From: Euryarchaeota archaeon UBA39
GTDB taxonomy: Archaea; Thermoplasmatota; Poseidoniia; Poseidoniales; Thalassarchaeaceae
NCBI GenBank assembly: GCA_002503045.1
Contig: DAQW01000096.1
Span: 1 to 27,986, forward strand
Reading direction: 5' to 3'
Length of the DNA: 27,986 nucleotides
Position 1 is the stretch's first letter; every line of letters starts with the position of its first letter. Under the pieces are notes generated by a model, which saw nothing but the letters and a program-made list of their open reading frames with translations, had not been told where the DNA came from and made no database searches. This document shows, piece after piece, positions 25,106-27,986 of the stretch. The translations under genes were made by a program, and so were the position numbers.

Positions 25106-27010
25106 ATGTGGAACCCCCCTCCAGAAGCGCTGAAGCCCGTACCCCTTGATCGAGATTGGTCCAAACCTGACGACAAATATGGTGACCCAAAGACACTGTA
25201 TGATATGGTTAGAAAATCGGTTGACCTTTGGGGTGCAGACACCATTCAGTGTACTTATGTTCCAAGTGAAGGAATGGAAAGAGTGCCAATTACTAGAGGG
25301 CAATTCCATGACAATGTTCAGGCTCTTGCTGCTGGAATGAGAGCAGCTGGAGTGAAAGAAGATGACAGAGTATTGCAAATCGTTGATACTAGTCCTCAAT
25401 TCGCTATGATTTTCTATGCTGCAAATATGATTGGTGCAGCAGCATCCGCAGTATACACGAACATGAAGATGAAAGAATCTGTCTATTGTTATGATTTAGC
25501 TACTCCTTCAATTTTGTTCGTTGCAAATTCATCACTTCTTACCAGTTTCGCTGAAAATAAAGGTGATTCTGAATGGCCTATCGGTGGAGTCGTAATTCTC
25601 GATAATGAAATGCCTGAAACAATGCCTGAAGGAGTTAACGTCAGCACATGGATGGATTTCATCAATGCAGGTCGTGCTGCTGAACCAGTAAATGACCCAT
25701 GTATGGATCATACCAAACTAGCAAGTCTAATCTTTACATCTGGAACTAGTGGAGTTCCTAAAGCAGTAATGCTGTCTAACTGGAATGTATTGCACAATAT
25801 TCTCGCTATCCAAGGTAGAGCTCCACTTTATCCTGGCCGAAGAACAGCATGTTTCCTACCCTTTGCGCACTCCCTTGCTCAAGCAGGAGATATGAGTGCA
25901 ATGATTTACTTTGGATGTGAAGTCCACTTCGTGTCTGATTTACTAAATCTAGTAAATGAAGTACAAGTCATTAAACCACATATTATGTTGTGTGTTCCAC
26001 GAGTACTGAATCGATTCCATAGTAGAATAATGGCCGGAATAGAAGAAGGATCTGGACTGAAAAAGAAGTTAGCAAAATCCGCTTTGGCTACGGCTAAAAA
26101 GCGTACTCTTGCAGCACCTACTGAGATGATTGCAGTACCCCCTAAGGGAATGAAAGATAAGATTCTAACCAAACTCGCAATCACAAAAATTCGAGAACGC
26201 CTCGGAGGAGAACTCGATTTGATGATAAGTGGTGGAGCGCCTCTAGATCCCGAAATCGCTCTTTTCGTAAACTGTCTTGGAATCAGTGTTCTAGAAGGAT
26301 ATGGACTTTCAGAAACCGCTCCATTGGTTACCTTAAACGGATGGGAAGATGATTATGCTTCAATGTCTGGAACAGTAGGACGAGCAATTCCAGGAGTTGA
26401 AGTTATCATTGACCAAGATGCATGGGATGATCCAGATTCTGAAGATGGTGAAATCGTAGTGAGAGGTCCAAACGTAATGATGGGGTATTGGAATAATCTT
26501 GAGGCAACAAATGAGGTAATCATGGAAGATGGGACCTTTAGAACTGGAGATTTGGGCAGATTAGTTGATGGATTCCTAAAGATTACTGGAAGAGTCAAGG
26601 AACAATTCAAGTTACAGAATGGAAAGTACGTGGCTCCTTCTCCATTAGAAGAGCAGTTGAAACTCTCTCCATTAATCGAGCAAGCATCAATTGATGGAAG
26701 AGGAAAAGTATCAACATACGTTATTATTCAACCAAATGAACAAGCAATGATGCAGGCAATGTCAGCTGAAGGAATGTCAAAAAGTGATTTTGAAGCGGCG
26801 TGTTCAGACCCTACAGTTGGAGAATGGATGCTTGGAAAACTCAGCTCTGAAATCATGGAACCTCAGAAATGGAAAGGATTTGAGAAACCGAAGACCATCA
26901 TTATCGACCACAGAGAATGGACAACTGAAGATGTGCTTACTCCAAAAATGTCGGTAAAGCGACGAGTTCTTGAAGATCGATTCAAGGACAAAATTGCTCA
27001 GATTCCCTGA
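25106..27010 (+). CDS. Long-chain acyl-CoA ligase (AMP-forming)
   Basis: Activates fatty acids to acyl-CoA with ATP, for beta-oxidation or lipid remodelling. Numbered from the ATG at 25106: P-loop TSGTSGVPK (211-219), adenine-binding GYGLSETAP (398-406), GEIVVRGPNVMMGYW (448-462), the ATP-ribose Asp in RTGD (479-482), hinge region ITGRVKEQFKLQNGKYV (493-509) and a C-terminal LTPKMSVKRR that stands where LTPTxK usually carries the catalytic Lys. The lysine order there is slightly shifted, but two lysines are present. Its length of 634 residues and long N-terminal part fit the FAA1-type long-chain class more than the short acetyl-CoA synthetases. A GTG at 25097 is an alternative start three codons earlier. 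The LysE-type gene follows 15 bp later. Chain-length preference cannot be read from sequence. Confidence 0.9.
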   Translation: MWNPPPEALKPVPLDRDWSKPDDKYGDPKTLYDMVRKSVDLWGADTIQCTYVPSEGMERVPITRGQFHDNVQALAAGMRAAGVKEDDRVLQIVDTSPQFAMIFYAANMIGAAASAVYTNMKMKESVYCYDLATPSILFVANSSLLTSFAENKGDSEWPIGGVVILDNEMPETMPEGVNVSTWMDFINAGRAAEPVNDPCMDHTKLASLIFTSGTSGVPKAVMLSNWNVLHNILAIQGRAPLYPGRRTACFLPFAHSLAQAGDMSAMIYFGCEVHFVSDLLNLVNEVQVIKPHIMLCVPRVLNRFHSRIMAGIEEGSGLKKKLAKSALATAKKRTLAAPTEMIAVPPKGMKDKILTKLAITKIRERLGGELDLMISGGAPLDPEIALFVNCLGISVLEGYGLSETAPLVTLNGWEDDYASMSGTVGRAIPGVEVIIDQDAWDDPDSEDGEIVVRGPNVMMGYWNNLEATNEVIMEDGTFRTGDLGRLVDGFLKITGRVKEQFKLQNGKYVAPSPLEEQLKLSPLIEQASIDGRGKVSTYVIIQPNEQAMMQAMSAEGMSKSDFEAACSDPTVGEWMLGKLSSEIMEPQKWKGFEKPKTIIIDHREWTTEDVLTPKMSVKRRVLEDRFKDKIAQIP

Positions 27011-27025
27011 AGGGGCTTAGCCTGA

Positions 27026-27622
27026 ATGACTCCAGAGGAATGGGCGGGCCTAGCCCTAGTCTGTGCTTTGGGAGCAATGTCCCCAGGTCCTTCGTTAGCA
27101 TTTGTTCTACGAAATACAATTAGTGGAGGAAGACAACGAGGACTTACAACTGCCATAGGTCATGGAATTGGAATCGGATTATACGCTATTGCATTCATAG
27201 CAGTACTTTCGGGAATACTAGATTCATTTCCAAGTATTGAAAGTGCACTAAGATGGACTGGAGTCATCCTACTGTTACTCTTTGGTGTATTAATGCTCAT
27301 TTCCCAACCGAAAGAAAAAGCAGAGCAAGAAGATGCACTCTCAGATAATGCATTCTTTGCTGGATTCAGTCTTGCATTTTTTAATCCCAAAATTGCAGCA
27401 TGGATGGTAGCAGTATACAGCCAATTTGTGCACCTAAATTCATCATTTGGAACAATGGTTGGGATGGGTGTTTTAGCATTTGGAATAGATGCAGGATGGT
27501 ATGCAATTGTAGCTGTGTTCTTTGGAGGGAGTATTGCTAAGAATCTTCAAAATAAATCACAAATGATCGATAGAATAGTAGGTTGTCTACTAATTTTCTT
27601 TGGAATTTATTTAGCACTATAA
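27026..27622 (+). CDS. LysE/RhtB-family amino-acid exporter
   Basis: Membrane exporter of about 198 residues with six predicted helices. The N-terminal signature LGAMSPGPSLAFVLRN carries the family's conserved SPGP, followed by ISGGRQRGL and a Gly-rich second helix. FFNPKIAAWM in the middle matches the conserved NPK segment of the family. Substrates in this family are usually amino acids such as threonine, homoserine or lysine; which one is not readable. The start ATG lies 15 bp after the ligase stop with AAGGGG about 11 nt upstream, so both may be cotranscribed. A one-base gap separates its stop from the stop of the opposed gene. Confidence 0.87.
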   Translation: MTPEEWAGLALVCALGAMSPGPSLAFVLRNTISGGRQRGLTTAIGHGIGIGLYAIAFIAVLSGILDSFPSIESALRWTGVILLLLFGVLMLISQPKEKAEQEDALSDNAFFAGFSLAFFNPKIAAWMVAVYSQFVHLNSSFGTMVGMGVLAFGIDAGWYAIVAVFFGGSIAKNLQNKSQMIDRIVGCLLIFFGIYLAL

Positions 27623-27623
27623 T

Positions 27624-27986
27624 TCAAAGGTTATCTAAATCATCGGCAGCTGCTTCACGTGTTAACCAATAAATCTGGAAATATGTTCCAGCAGCAGCTG
27701 CAATGAATAAAATTGAACGATTAGTAGTTGAAGTTACATCAACAAGTAGCGGACTTGTTGAGCCCCCTACTATAACTGACAAACCCATCATTACACCAAT
27801 AGCGCCTGCTCCAGATGATGCAAGATACGAGATAATATTCGATTGACTTCGTAATATTCTAGCACCTACTAAAAATCCGACATCAGCAATAATTGCTTTC
27901 ACAATCATGGATGTAGAGTAATATGGTTCAATGACAGTAAGGGCAACCAAAGTGACTAACAAACCCACTAATCCTCCAACCAACAT
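27624..27986 (-). CDS. Hypothetical membrane protein, 5' end beyond window
   Basis: At least 120 residues, with three to four hydrophobic segments: a first helix (about 2-20), a second near 27-45, a Gly/Ala-rich third near 52-75 and a fourth near 90-107. It ends in a short acidic tail (AAADDLDNL). The reading frame is open to the last base of the window, where the codon happens to be ATG. That codon may be the true start or an internal Met. I do not recognise a family. It converges on the LysE-type gene, and the two stops are one base apart. Confidence 0.6.
   Translation of the reverse strand: MLVGGLVGLLVTLVALTVIEPYYSTSMIVKAIIADVGFLVGARILRSQSNIISYLASSGAGAIGVMMGLSVIVGGSTSPLLVDVTSTTNRSILFIAAAAGTYFQIYWLTREAAADDLDNL

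Overview
The window is about 28 kb of tightly packed, AT-leaning DNA that looks archaeal. The best match is a marine Group II type euryarchaeon (Candidatus Poseidoniia). The archaeal call rests on an NMD3 homologue, an exosome Csl4 subunit, a METTL5-type RNA methyltransferase, an archaeal bifunctional phosphoglucose/phosphomannose isomerase and a DPM1-like glycosyltransferase. It is also supported by TATA boxes 26-27 nt upstream of start codons (leaderless style) and by Shine-Dalgarno variants of GGAGGTGA. The narrower placement is inference from gene content: haem ABC exporter, acyl-CoA ligase and large Asp-rich surface proteins. No rRNA, tRNA, CRISPR array, insertion sequence or phage gene was found. 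No stretch over 300 bases lacks a gene; the longest gap, about 130 bp at 24977-25105, is a divergent promoter region.

Layout. (1) 1-7000, minus strand: a rhomboid protease, a 1.6-kilo-residue membrane-anchored subtilisin and the 5' two-thirds of glmS, which runs off the left edge. (2) 7080-9355, plus: a cytochrome c maturation/haem handling operon with a CcmA-CcmB fusion, CcmC and a 59-residue CcmD-like protein. (3) 9409-11533, plus: NMD3, then phosphoglucose/phosphomannose isomerase one base later. (4) 11527-16203: an M23-fold metalloprotein (minus), a large polytopic membrane protein and a DPM1-like GT2 glycosyltransferase (plus), and an NAD-dependent sugar epimerase (minus). (5) 16296-20387, plus: aspartate-semialdehyde dehydrogenase, an unrecognised Cys/His plus acidic protein, a small zinc-ribbon protein, a METTL5-like methyltransferase and a Csl4-zinc finger-RRM-RGG fusion. 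(6) 20442-22933, plus: a radical SAM/HhH protein translationally coupled to a SMUG1-type uracil-DNA glycosylase. (7) 22928-24976, minus: a surface protein with a His-rich module, thrombospondin type 3 repeats and a YHYH domain. (8) 25106-27986: a long-chain acyl-CoA ligase, a LysE-family exporter and an incomplete membrane protein on the minus strand.

How the genes fit together. GlmS, Pgi/Pmi, the epimerase and the GT2/polytopic pair form a hexose-phosphate to lipid-linked sugar theme, probably serving surface glycosylation. The large surface proteins here are rich in N-x-S/T sites and could be substrates (inference). NMD3, METTL5-like and Csl4-RRM form a ribosome/RNA-processing theme. Opposed genes are packed so closely that their stop codons overlap or nearly touch at four junctions.

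The most unusual items are the Csl4-RRM-RGG fusion, the two adjacent membrane proteases that both end in a zinc ribbon, the CcmAB fusion with its tiny CcmD-like partner, the radical SAM/uracil glycosylase pair, and a leaderless-looking M23-fold protein without a signal peptide. No completely new multi-gene system can be asserted from sequence alone.
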